From assembly GCA_005880175.1 (NCBI GenBank), contig VBJR01000114.1, forward strand, positions 1 through 20,653: a stretch of 20,653 nucleotides of DNA, written 5' to 3'. The notes under the pieces were generated by a model. That model was not told where the DNA came from, searched no databases, and worked only from the letters and a program-made list of their open reading frames with translations. The position numbers and the translations under genes were made by a program. The stretch is from Chloroflexota bacterium (GTDB lineage Bacteria; Chloroflexota; Dormibacteria; Dormibacterales; Dormibacteraceae). Shown one piece after another: positions 13,028 to 20,176 of this stretch (its first letter is position 1; each line of letters begins with the position of its first letter).

Positions 13028-15283
13028 ATGGCCAGGCCGGCGCGGCGGGCGGGCAACCTCCCCGCAGAGGCGACGACGTTCATCGGGCGCCGGCGCGAGC
13101 TCGCCGAGCTCCGGAAGAAGCTGGTGACCGCCCGGCTGGTCAGCCTGGTCGGGCCCGGCGGCGTCGGCAAGAGCCGCCTCGCCGTCCGGATCGCCACGGA
13201 CCTCGCGCGCGGGTTCCCGGCCGGCGCGTGGGTGGTCGAGCTGGCCGAGGTGCGGGACCCCGGGCTGGTCGGGAACGCCGTCATGGCGGGCCTGGACCTG
13301 CGCGACAAGCGGCTCCTGCTGGTGGTGGACAACTGCGAGCACCTGCTGGCGGCGGCGGCCGATCTGGTGGCGGCCCTGCTCGGCGCCGCGCCGGAGCTCC
13401 GGGTGATCGTCACCAGCCGGGAGCCGCTGTCCGTCGCGGGCGAGCACGTGATCCCGGTCCCGCCCCTGGAGCTGCCGCCGGCCGGCGGGGCCGGTCCGCT
13501 CGACCGGCTGCGCCAGAACGAGGCGGTGGCGCTGTTCACGGAGCGGGCGGCGGCCGCCGCGGGCGCGTTCGAGCTGACGGCCGCCAACCAGGCGGCCGTC
13601 AGCGACCTGTGCCGGCGGCTCGACGGCCTGCCGCTCGCGATCGAGCTGGCGGCGGTGCGGACGCGCGTCCTCACCCCCGAGCAGATCCGGGACCGCCTCG
13701 GCGACCGGTTCGGCCTGCTCACGGGCGGCAGCCGCGCCGCCCTGCCGCGCCACCACACGCTGCGGACCACCATCGACTGGAGCCACGACCAGCTGGAGGC
13801 GGGCGAGCGGGCGCTCCTGCGCCGGCTCTGCGTGTTCGCCGGGCGCTTCACGCTGGAGGACGTCGAGTCGGCCTGCGCCGGCGCGGAGGTGCCGGCGGCG
13901 GGGACGCTCGACCTGCTCTCGTCGCTGGTGGACAAGTCGCTGGTCACGAAGGAGGACGCGCGCGGCGTCGCCTGCTACCGGCTGCACGAGACGATGCGGG
14001 AGTACGCGCGGCTCCGGCTGCGCGAGGCCGGCGAGGAGGAAGCCGTCGAGCGGCGGTGCGCCGAGCACTACCGCCTGCGGTGCCTGCGCTCGGGCTTCGA
14101 CGCCCGCTACCGGCTGCTGGAGTGGCTGCCGTGGGCGGACCTGGAGATCGACAACATCCGGTCGGTCCTCCGCTGGTGCCTCGACCGCGGGGACGCCGCG
14201 CGCGCCGTGGACCTGGCCAGCTCACTCGGCTGGTACTGGATGACGCGCGCCACGACGGAGGGCGTGCGCTGGCTCGACGAGGTGCTCGCGACCGGCCGGG
14301 TCGACCCGGTGGCGCACGTGTGGACCTGGTTCATGCGCGGGTTCCTGTCCGTCCTCCAGTCGGACCCGCCGGGCGCCCGGCCCGCGCTCCGCTGCGCGAT
14401 CACGGCGGCGCGCGAGGCGGGCCGGCGCCGCGCCCTGGCGCACTCGCTGTGCATGGCCGCGATCGCCGAGCACATGGCCGGCGACCACGCCACCGCCCGG
14501 TGCCTCCTGGAGGAGGGGCGGGCCGCGACGGAGCCGCTCGACGACCCGGCGGCCACGCTCTCGCTGCTGCAGGCCCGGTCGCTCGCCGGCCTGTTCGAGG
14601 GCGACTTCGCCGCGGCCCGGCACGCCGCGTCAGAGGGCGCGCGGCTGAGCCGGGAGCTGGGCGACCTCTACTCGCTGGGCATGATGGTGCTCAATCTGGG
14701 CATGACCGCGCTCGTGGCCGGCGACCTCGGCGGCTCGCGGCCGCTGCTCGTTGAAGGCCTGCGCATCGCCGACCGGCTCGACGACCGGGTGGCCCAGTTC
14801 TACGCGCTCGACGCGATGGGCTGCCTCGCCGCGAGCGCCGGCCAGGCGCGGCTGGCGGCGCAGCTGCTGGGCGTCGCGGACACGCTGCGCACCGAGGCCG
14901 GCGCCCGCGTCATGGGCTTCCTCGTGCCCTTCCTGGCCCGGGCCCGGGAGTCGGCGACCGCGGCGCTGGGGGCCTCGAGGTTCGAGGCGGAGCTCGACGC
15001 CGGGCGGCGCCTGGGGCGGCATGCCGCGATCGGGCTGGCGCTGGGCGAGCCCGGGCCGGCGGCCGCGCCGGTGCCCGAGGCGGCGCCGGCCGGGCCGCTG
15101 GGGAAGCGGGAGGCCGAGGTCGCGCTGCTGGTCGCGGACGGCCTGAGCAACAAGCAGATCGGCTCGCGCCTGTTCATCTCCGAGCGCACCGTGGACAGCC
15201 ACGTCCGCAGCATCCTGAACAAGCTCGGGTTCAACTCGCGGACGCAGATCGCGGGCTGGGTGGGGTCCGGGCTCGCCGGCTGA
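13028..15283 (+). CDS. NB-ARC/TPR/LuxR transcriptional regulator
   Basis: 751 residues. Domain order: NB-ARC ATPase with Walker A GPGGVGKS at 42-49 and Walker B RLLLVVDNCEHLL at 95-107, followed by VIVTSREPL, DGLPLAIELAA and RHHTLRTTIDWSH; winged-helix segment (LLRRLCVFAGRFTLEDVESAC); a helical TPR-like region (~350-670); and a LuxR helix-turn-helix at about 690-745 (GKREAEVALLVADGLSNKQI, RTVDSHVRSILNKLG). This is the large actinobacterial family of signal-integrating regulators often tied to secondary metabolism. The stretch between Walker A and B looks about 16 residues shorter than usual (the helix after DPGLVGNAVMAGL is cut), an apparent in-frame deletion. Divergent from the acyl operon and sharing its palindromes, it is the best candidate for that operon's regulator. 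Confidence 0.92.
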   Translation: MARPARRAGNLPAEATTFIGRRRELAELRKKLVTARLVSLVGPGGVGKSRLAVRIATDLARGFPAGAWVVELAEVRDPGLVGNAVMAGLDLRDKRLLLVVDNCEHLLAAAADLVAALLGAAPELRVIVTSREPLSVAGEHVIPVPPLELPPAGGAGPLDRLRQNEAVALFTERAAAAAGAFELTAANQAAVSDLCRRLDGLPLAIELAAVRTRVLTPEQIRDRLGDRFGLLTGGSRAALPRHHTLRTTIDWSHDQLEAGERALLRRLCVFAGRFTLEDVESACAGAEVPAAGTLDLLSSLVDKSLVTKEDARGVACYRLHETMREYARLRLREAGEEEAVERRCAEHYRLRCLRSGFDARYRLLEWLPWADLEIDNIRSVLRWCLDRGDAARAVDLASSLGWYWMTRATTEGVRWLDEVLATGRVDPVAHVWTWFMRGFLSVLQSDPPGARPALRCAITAAREAGRRRALAHSLCMAAIAEHMAGDHATARCLLEEGRAATEPLDDPAATLSLLQARSLAGLFEGDFAAARHAASEGARLSRELGDLYSLGMMVLNLGMTALVAGDLGGSRPLLVEGLRIADRLDDRVAQFYALDAMGCLAASAGQARLAAQLLGVADTLRTEAGARVMGFLVPFLARARESATAALGASRFEAELDAGRRLGRHAAIGLALGEPGPAAAPVPEAAPAGPLGKREAEVALLVADGLSNKQIGSRLFISERTVDSHVRSILNKLGFNSRTQIAGWVGSGLAG

Positions 15284-15305
15284 CGCCGGTTCAGGCCGGG
15301 CGAGC
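15271..15305. terminator. Bidirectional hairpin between convergent genes
   Basis: GCTCGCCGGC (15271-15280) pairs with GCCGGGCGAGC (15295-15305) with one bulged base. The hairpin spans the stop codons of both the NB-ARC regulator (15281-15283) and the acetyltransferase (15291-15293), which are only 7 nt apart. No U-tract; inferred shared terminator. Confidence 0.5.
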
Positions 15306-15908
15306 TGGAGGCGGCGATGGAGCTGGCGACGAGCTCGCCACGCTGACACCGGCCCGCCAGGCGTCGCGGGCCGCCAGCCACTCCGGGCGCGTCAGGTCGA
15401 AGATCAGGCCGTCGATGTAGCGGCCGTTCTTGACCTCGTCCCACTTCACCCGGCCCGCGGACCGGTAGCCCTGCTTGCCCAGGGCGGCCGCCGACCGCGT
15501 GTTGGTCTCGGCCACGTGGGACCGGATCACGTGGAGGTGGAGGCGGTCGAAGCAGTACTCGAGGAGGAGGTGCTTGGCCTCGGTGCCATACGCCTGGCCC
15601 CGGGCGTCCGGGGCGAGGAAGCTGCCCGTCTCGCCGGTCCGGTGCAGCCAGTCCAGATCGTAGATGCCGACGCTGCCGATCAGGCGGTCGTCCTCGCGCA
15701 GGCAGACGGCCAGCGAGATGCTGCCCGGCGGCTGCTGCGTGTAGGCCTCCCCGATGAAGTGCGCGTGCTCCAGCGGGCTGCTCGGGACCCGGTGCCGGTA
15801 CATGAACGTGTCCGTCTCGCCGGCGTCCATTCGCGCGAAGGCCTCGGCGTCCTCCGCCTCCATCGGCCGCAGGTAGACGCGCTCGCCGGCCAGGACGGGA
15901 TTACGCAT
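15291..15908 (-). CDS. GNAT-family N-acetyltransferase (RimJ/RimL-like)
   Basis: 205 residues. GNAT core: GERVYLRPMEAEDAEAFARM at the N-terminus, ISLAVCLREDDRLIGSVGIYDLD (strands 2-4), acetyl-CoA loop DARGQAYGTEA at 101-111 followed by HLLLEYCFDRLHLHVI, and TNTRSAAALGKQGYRSAGR at 135-153, which is characteristic of RimJ/RimL-like enzymes. The loop reads RGQAYG where most have RGxGxG. The last ~25 residues are Ser/Pro/Ala-rich and probably disordered. The substrate (protein N-terminus, antibiotic or metabolite) is not evident. ATG 15908 overlaps the upstream acetyltransferase stop by 8 nt, so the two are one transcript. Confidence 0.88.
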   Translation of the reverse strand: MRNPVLAGERVYLRPMEAEDAEAFARMDAGETDTFMYRHRVPSSPLEHAHFIGEAYTQQPPGSISLAVCLREDDRLIGSVGIYDLDWLHRTGETGSFLAPDARGQAYGTEAKHLLLEYCFDRLHLHVIRSHVAETNTRSAAALGKQGYRSAGRVKWDEVKNGRYIDGLIFDLTRPEWLAARDAWRAGVSVASSSPAPSPPPARPA

Positions 15909-16440
15909 CGCGCACCACCCAGCGCGGGTTCAGCGCCTGGTAGATCAGGCAGTCCACGCGGCCGTCGGGACGGCCGAACCACTCCCGGAGCGTGGCGTTG
16001 CGCACCATGCCGGCGGCCTCCGCCGCGGCGATCGTGCGCGGCTGGTCCGCCGGCAGCTCGGCGGTGACGACCATCACCTCGGTCTCGTCCCGGAGCCAGT
16101 GGACCAGCAGGCCGAGCGCCTCACCCCGGAGGGCGTCCGCGTCGTCGCGCCAGGGCGCCATCCAGAACGTGAGCGCGCACGTGCGCACGCGGTCGCGGCT
16201 GATGAGCCGGACGCTGCCGACCACCTCGTCGTCCTCGCACCGCGCGATGGCCAGACGCCGCTCTCCCCGCCGCCACTGGTCCGTGTGCTCCTCCTTGAGG
16301 GTCTTCTCGGCGCGGCTGGCGTTGACCGGGAACGTCTCGTCGAGCCACGCCGCGCCGCGTTCCTTGTCGGCCTCCACCATGGCGCGGAGGTACACGCTGG
16401 CGCCGCGCAGGTAGGCCGGGCGAAGATCCTGGATACCCAT
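15901..16440 (-). CDS. GNAT-like N-acetyltransferase, divergent
   Basis: 179 residues. Same overall plan as its neighbour: LRGASVYLRAMVEADKERGA, RRLAIARCEDDEVVGSVRLI (beta hairpin), ALTFWMAPWRDDADALRGEA then a hydrophobic helix LGLLVHWLR, and a C-terminal AAAEAAGMVRNATLREWF of the kind found in RimJ/RimL-like enzymes. The acetyl-CoA loop is degenerate (DDADALRGEALG), so cofactor binding is less certain. It is the first gene of the pair and overlaps the next by 8 nt. Two adjacent, diverged GNATs may form a heterodimer or stem from an old duplication. Start chosen from the promoter-like box at 16454-16462. Confidence 0.8.
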   Translation of the reverse strand: MGIQDLRPAYLRGASVYLRAMVEADKERGAAWLDETFPVNASRAEKTLKEEHTDQWRRGERRLAIARCEDDEVVGSVRLISRDRVRTCALTFWMAPWRDDADALRGEALGLLVHWLRDETEVMVVTAELPADQPRTIAAAEAAGMVRNATLREWFGRPDGRVDCLIYQALNPRWVVRDA

Positions 16441-16453
16441 GCGTCAGCGCGCC

Positions 16454-16462
16454 AGCATAGCA
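16454..16462 (-). promoter_or_regulatory. Extended -10 box TGC-TATGCT for the acetyltransferase pair
   Basis: On the minus strand TGC precedes TATGCT (16459-16454). It lies 13 nt before ATG 16440, predicting a leader of about 6 nt with no room for a Shine-Dalgarno. Confidence 0.45.
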
Positions 16463-16496
16463 CTGTGGGGAACTGGCCGAGCGGTGCCGGCGGGGC

Positions 16497-17268
16497 TCAG
16501 GGCGCCTGGGGCAGCCTGGCCCGGCCCTTCGGGACGGCCGGCGCGGAGGGCGGCGGCACGACCGGTCCGATGTCGCCGTCGGGCGCCTCGTCGAGGTCCA
16601 CGATCACGGGCGCGTGGTCGCTCGGCCCGCTGCCCTTGCGGGCCTGCCGGTCGACCCAGGCGGCGCGCACGCGGCCGGCCACCGGCCGCGTGCCCAGCAC
16701 CAGGTCGATCCGCATCCCCATGTCCTGGTGGAACATCCCGGCCCGGTAGTCCCAGTAGGTGAAGATCCGCGACTCGGGCCAGCGCTCCCGGACCAGGTCG
16801 TGGAGGCCGCGGGCCTCGAGGTCGGCCAGGGCGGACCGTTCGGCCGGCGTCACGTGCGTCTGGCCGACGTAGGCGTCGGGGTCGCCACGCCAGCTTGTAC
16901 CGGTAGTGGTCGGAGTCGGGGACGCGGCCGTTGGGCACGTACACGGAGTGGAGCCGGACGCCGGCGCAGGTCGCGGCCACCGCCCGGGCCTCCTGGTGCG
17001 GGAAGCCGGGCCCGCCGGGGATCCCGATGACGACGTCGTCCAGGCCGACGCGCGACAGGATCGCCACCCCGTTCCACTGCGCCTCGCCGTGGTGGGCGAC
17101 GGCGTAGCCGCGCCGGGCCAGCTCCTCGCCCAGCAGCTCGGTGAACGCGTCGTCCGCGAGCTTGGTCTCCTGGAGGCAGACGACGTCCGGCCGCCGCTGC
17201 TCCAGCCAGGGCAGCAGCCGCGGCAGGCGCTGCTTCACCGAGTTCACGTTCCAGGTGACGACCCGCAT
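16497..17268 (-). pseudogene. xth: Exodeoxyribonuclease III homologue with internal out-of-frame deletion
   Basis: The N-terminal half (17268-16885) is well conserved: MRVVTWNVNSVKQRL (Asn7), VVCLQETKL (metal ligand Glu34), NGVAILSR, LHSVYVPNGR and HYRYKLAW. At codon 129 the frame breaks. The C-terminal half resumes from 16883 in another frame: DPDAYVGQTHVTPAERSA, FTYWDYRAGMFHQDMGMRID, KGSGPSDHAPVIV, stop at 16497. The segment expected between them (about 30-35 residues including the catalytic GDxN motif) is absent; the loss is 3n+2 nt, roughly 100 nt. As written neither half can be an active AP endonuclease/3' exonuclease. Read onward, the upstream frame continues to 16444 as Arg/Pro-rich non-coding sequence. 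Confidence 0.85.
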
Positions 17269-17275
17269 CGGACCA

Positions 17276-17281
17276 ACGGTA
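17276..17281 (-). promoter_or_regulatory. -10 box TACCGT, leaderless start of the exonuclease III gene
   Basis: TACCGT on the minus strand ends 7 nt before ATG 17268, fixing the start where the conserved MRVVTWNVNS begins. No Shine-Dalgarno. Confidence 0.5.
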
Positions 17282-17501
17282 GCGGGTGGGAGGGGGTGGC
17301 CGGGCGTCGGCCGTCCGCGCATCCCCAACCTCCCGGCTCATCAGCTCCCGCTCCGCCATGAGGGCAGGCGAGGCCGCTGGCGCCCCGGCACCCATCCTGC
17401 CCGGGCGCTGGGGCGCCCGTTCAGGATGGGACCCTGCCGGCTGGCGTCGGCCAGCACGCCGGGTGGTCAGGGGTTCCCCGGCAAGATCCGCCAACGCGGA
17501 T

Positions 17502-17527
17502 ACGTTGATGTGTCGACACTTCAACGT
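17502..17527. repeat. 26-bp near-perfect palindrome centred on GTGTCGACAC
   Basis: The arms ACGTTGA and TTCAACGT surround the perfect 10-mer GTGTCGACAC (17510-17519), with one mismatched pair. The right half shares TCGACACTTCAACGTC with the next palindrome. Looks like a protein binding site or cruciform. Confidence 0.6.
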
Positions 17528-17537
17528 CCTGGGCGGC

Positions 17538-17575
17538 GGAGAGACGTTGAACTATCGACACTTCAACGTCTCTCC
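17538..17575. repeat. Hairpin with 14-bp perfect stem
   Basis: GGAGAGACGTTGAA (17538-17551) pairs perfectly with TTCAACGTCTCTCC (17562-17575) around the 10-nt loop CTATCGACAC. It shares CGACACTTCAACGTC with the preceding palindrome. It lies near the centre of the long inverted repeat. It could act as a terminator, cruciform or binding site. Confidence 0.65.
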
Positions 17576-17781
17576 ACACGCATCTGGGACGGCAGTGGCA
17601 CAGTTGCGACCGCGACACGACCCACTCTCGCCTGGGGCGCGTAACGACGCCAGCCGGCGGGGGCCCGTCGTTCGCGGAGCCGCAGGAAGCGGCTCTGCGG
17701 ACGATGGGTGCCGGGGTCCCAGCGGCTCTGCCTGCCCTCATGGCAGAGCGGGAGCTGATGAGCCGGAGGGTGGGAACGTGT

Positions 17782-17793
17782 TGTCGGCCGACA
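17782..17793. promoter_or_regulatory. Perfect palindrome TGTCGGCCGACA upstream of the transporter
   Basis: A 12-bp perfect palindrome 80 nt before the transporter start and just outside the inverted repeat. Possible operator for the transporter gene; no regulator gene is adjacent. Confidence 0.35.
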
Positions 17794-17858
17794 CCGAGTC
17801 GTACCTCAGAGACGTCGAACCGGCAGCGGTTGCACCTCTGCGCCGCCGGCTGGCCGTG

Positions 17859-17864
17859 GATACT
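17859..17864 (+). promoter_or_regulatory. -10-like box GATACT, leaderless start of the transporter
   Basis: GATACT ends 8 nt before GTG 17873, the same geometry as at 13014-13028. No Shine-Dalgarno. Confidence 0.4.
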
Positions 17865-17872
17865 TGACACCC

Positions 17873-20176
17873 GTGTCGTCCGCGCGGCAGCGAGTGCTCT
17901 CGCCGCAGCTCCTCCTGCTCATGCTGGCGGGCGCGCTGGGCACGTTCGCGTACGGCATGGCGCTGCCGGTCCTGCCGCTGACCGTCACCGCCGCCACCCA
18001 CGACCAGGCCACCGCCGGCCTCGTGACCGGCGTCGTGTCGGCGCTGACCATCACGATGGAGCTGCTGTCGCCCAACATCCTCCGCCGCTTCCGCGTCCGC
18101 GACGTGCTGGTGGCCTCGGCGCTCGTCCAGCTGGTGGCGATGGCGGGCTTCGCGGCGGTCCGGACGCTGCCCGCGATGCTGGCCTGGGGTGCGCTCACGG
18201 GCGCGGGCTTCGGCCTCTTCGTGACGGTGGTGGTCGTGGCCGTCGCCGCGCTGGTGCCGCCCGGCCGCACCGGAGAGGCGATCGGGTACTTCGGGCTCGG
18301 CGTGGCGGCGCCCACGATCCTCGGCCCGCCCCTCGCGTTCGCCCTGCTGGACGCGCGCGGCGCGGGTGCCGTGTTCGCGGCCGGCGCGCTGGCGTGCGCC
18401 GCCGGCGGGGCGATCAGCGGGTTCCTCCGGCTGCCGGCGACGCGCCCGGCCGCCGCGGGGTCCGGCGGGGTGGTGGCGGCCGTCCGCAGCCCGGGCGTGG
18501 CTCCCGTCCTCATCGCCCTCGGCTGCACGACGCTGACGTACGGCGCGGCGATCAGCTTCACGCCCTTGCTGCTGGGCACGTCGGGGCCGGCCTCGGCGGC
18601 GGTCTTCCTGCCCGTCTTCGCGGTGGCGCGGATGCTCGCCCGGACGGCGGCCGGGCGCGCCGTGGACCGCGTCGGCGAGCCCCGGCTGGCCGTGCCCAGC
18701 CTGGCGGTGGGCGCGGGCGCGTTCGCGCTGCTCCAGGTCCACGCGGCGCCGGCGATCGTGGTCTCGGCCGCGGTCTCCGGCGCCGCGTTCGGCGTGGTGC
18801 AGACGGCCGCGTTCGTCGGCATGCTCCACCAGGCGGGTCCGGACCGGTCGGCGGGCGTGAGCGGCATCTGGAGCGTGGCCATCGACGGCGGCATCGGCGG
18901 CGGCGCCCTGCTGATGGGTCCGGCGGCCGCCGCGCTCGGCCTGGCCGGCGCGTTCTGGCTGCTGCCGGCGCTGTTCGCGCTCGCGTTCGTCGTCCGCCTG
19001 CCCACCGCGGCCGCCGGCCTGCCTACCATGAGGTGGTTCCCGGGGGGCGGGTTTCGGAGGGCGGTGATGGACGTGCAGGTGGCGGAACGGAACGGGTTGG
19101 CGCCGGGCACCCTCGAGCTGCGGTCGGTCGGGCCGCTGGCGTTCGGGCCGGACGGCGTGCTGTTCGCGGCCGACAACGTGAGCGCGAGCGTGTTCGCGAT
19201 CGCCCTCGACGACGACGCCCCGGGCGAGGCCGGCGGCCCGATCGACATCGACCAGCTCGACACCCGCCTGGCCGCCCTGCTCGGCTGCGCGCGGGACGAC
19301 GTCGTGGTCCGCGACCTGGCGGTCCACCCGGTCTCGCGGGCGGCGTACCTCTCGGTGATGCGCGGCCATGGGGCGGACGCGGTGCCGCTGCTGGTCCGGG
19401 CCGGCCAGGACGGGTCCCTCGCCGAGGTGTCGCTGAGCGGCGTCCCGTTCGCCCGCGCGGCGATCGAGAACGCGCCCGGCGAGGACGACGAGCGGCAGGT
19501 CCTGCGGCTCGCCGAGGGCGCCGAACCGTTCGAGGAGTTCGAGGTCCGGGGCATCAAGCTGCGCATCGCCCGCGACCGGATGCGCTCGGTGACGGTGACC
19601 GACCTGGCGTACGCGGACGGCACCCTCCTGGTGGCAGGCGCCTCCAACGAGGAGTTCGTCTCGTGCCTGCGCCGGATCCCGTTCCCGTTCGGCGGCGCGG
19701 CCCGGTCCAACTCGCTCGAGATCTTCCACGTCTCGCACGGCAAGTACGAGACGGAGGCGCCGGTCCGGACCCTGGTCCCGTACGGCTCCGGCGACGTCCT
19801 CGCCAGCTACACCTGCACCCCGGTCGTCCACTTCTCGCTGGCCGAGGCGGAGCCGGGCGCCCACGTCATGGGCCGCACGGTGGCCGAGCTCGGCGCGATG
19901 AACACGCCGCTCGACATGGTCTCGTACCGCCACGACGGCCAGGAGTACCTGCTGGTGGCCAACAACCGGCACCCGCTGTTCAAGCTGGCCTGCGCAGACA
20001 TCGAGGGCCAGGCCGGGCTGACCGACCAGCAGAGCGGGTTCGGCGTGCCGCGCCAGGACGTGCCGCTGGACGGCGTGGTCCGGATGGCGGTCCGCGGCGA
20101 CGGCGAGGTGCTGATGCTGCGGCGGGACGGGGACGGCCACCTCCACCTGCGCTCCCACGCCACCGACGGGTTCTGA
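17873..20176 (+). CDS. MFS transporter in frame with a propeller-like C-terminal protein
   Basis: 767 residues as read from GTG 17873. Residues 1-~382 are a complete 12-segment major facilitator transporter: LAGALGTFAYGMALPVLPLT (TM1), GLVTGVVSALTI, AWGALTGAGFGLFVT (TM4), GEAIGYFGLGVAAPTILGPP (TM5 antiporter-like motif), GRAVDRVGEPRL (loop 8-9) and AFWLLPALFALAFVV (TM12). That suggests a drug/metabolite exporter, substrate unknown. From residue 399 the sequence becomes a soluble, strand-rich protein (LAFGPDGVLFAADN, VVVRDLAVHPVSRAAYLSV, VTDLAYADGTLLVAGASNEE, MVSYRHDGQEYLLVANN, VVRMAVRGDGEVLML) resembling a beta-propeller. Met399 has its own Shine-Dalgarno and a -10-like box, so this may be two genes whose separating stop was lost rather than a functional fusion. 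Confidence 0.75.
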   Translation: MSSARQRVLSPQLLLLMLAGALGTFAYGMALPVLPLTVTAATHDQATAGLVTGVVSALTITMELLSPNILRRFRVRDVLVASALVQLVAMAGFAAVRTLPAMLAWGALTGAGFGLFVTVVVVAVAALVPPGRTGEAIGYFGLGVAAPTILGPPLAFALLDARGAGAVFAAGALACAAGGAISGFLRLPATRPAAAGSGGVVAAVRSPGVAPVLIALGCTTLTYGAAISFTPLLLGTSGPASAAVFLPVFAVARMLARTAAGRAVDRVGEPRLAVPSLAVGAGAFALLQVHAAPAIVVSAAVSGAAFGVVQTAAFVGMLHQAGPDRSAGVSGIWSVAIDGGIGGGALLMGPAAAALGLAGAFWLLPALFALAFVVRLPTAAAGLPTMRWFPGGGFRRAVMDVQVAERNGLAPGTLELRSVGPLAFGPDGVLFAADNVSASVFAIALDDDAPGEAGGPIDIDQLDTRLAALLGCARDDVVVRDLAVHPVSRAAYLSVMRGHGADAVPLLVRAGQDGSLAEVSLSGVPFARAAIENAPGEDDERQVLRLAEGAEPFEEFEVRGIKLRIARDRMRSVTVTDLAYADGTLLVAGASNEEFVSCLRRIPFPFGGAARSNSLEIFHVSHGKYETEAPVRTLVPYGSGDVLASYTCTPVVHFSLAEAEPGAHVMGRTVAELGAMNTPLDMVSYRHDGQEYLLVANNRHPLFKLACADIEGQAGLTDQQSGFGVPRQDVPLDGVVRMAVRGDGEVLMLRRDGDGHLHLRSHATDGF
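19024..19060 (+). promoter_or_regulatory. Internal promoter-like box and Shine-Dalgarno before Met399
   Basis: TACCAT (19024-19029) lies after the last transporter helix, and GGAGG (19056-19060) lies 6 nt before ATG 19067. Together they suggest an independent start for the propeller-like protein. Confidence 0.5.
19067..20176 (+). CDS. Propeller-like protein of unknown function (possible separate start)
   Basis: 369 residues if started at ATG 19067, inside and in frame with the transporter reading frame. No signal peptide. Repeating strand motifs with Gly-Asp/Asn turns (GPLAFGPDGVLFAADN, LAVHPVSRAAYLSVMRG, DLAYADGTLLVAGAS, RHDGQEYLLVANNRHPLF, MAVRGDGEVLMLRRDGDG) suggest a six- or seven-bladed beta-propeller. 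The stretch PVRTLVPYGSGDVLASYTCT is well ordered and may include a ligand site. I do not recognise a named family. The next gene (20175 onward) overlaps its stop and carries an Ig-like segment, so the two probably form a functional pair. The start is favoured by GGAGG 6 nt upstream and a -10-like box 38 nt upstream. Confidence 0.6.
   Translation: MDVQVAERNGLAPGTLELRSVGPLAFGPDGVLFAADNVSASVFAIALDDDAPGEAGGPIDIDQLDTRLAALLGCARDDVVVRDLAVHPVSRAAYLSVMRGHGADAVPLLVRAGQDGSLAEVSLSGVPFARAAIENAPGEDDERQVLRLAEGAEPFEEFEVRGIKLRIARDRMRSVTVTDLAYADGTLLVAGASNEEFVSCLRRIPFPFGGAARSNSLEIFHVSHGKYETEAPVRTLVPYGSGDVLASYTCTPVVHFSLAEAEPGAHVMGRTVAELGAMNTPLDMVSYRHDGQEYLLVANNRHPLFKLACADIEGQAGLTDQQSGFGVPRQDVPLDGVVRMAVRGDGEVLMLRRDGDGHLHLRSHATDGF

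Larger units (their letters stand above)
17323..17776. repeat. Long inverted repeat element with variable hairpins (MITE- or REP-like)
   Basis: The left copy (core 17333-17396) and the reverse complement of the right copy (core 17766-17703) match at about 58 of 64 positions, with weaker similarity about 10 nt further out on each side. Inside each core follows a hairpin of different sequence (left: CCCATCCTG 17391-17399 with CAGGATGGG 17422-17430, enclosing GGGCGC/GCGCCC; right: an unrelated CGCAGAGCCGC/GCGGCTC stem), and then a perfectly conserved 14-mer GCCGGCTGGCGTCG (left 17436-17449; right 17645-17658 as complement). The whole fills the gene-free gap 17282-17860. Open frames across it are mirror images of the repeat and not genes. 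It could be a transposase-less mobile element or a structured RNA; no target-site duplication is evident. Confidence 0.75.

Noticed and set aside
17745..17785. CTGATGAG within the inverted repeat, reminiscent of a hammerhead ribozyme core
   Set aside because: The required GAAA after stem II and a cleavable UH site are missing, and no consistent three-stem fold can be drawn.
17286..17870. Two similar open frames on opposite strands in the repeat region (both contain LISSRSAMRAG)
   Set aside because: The likeness is a by-product of the DNA inverted repeat; neither has a credible start or family.
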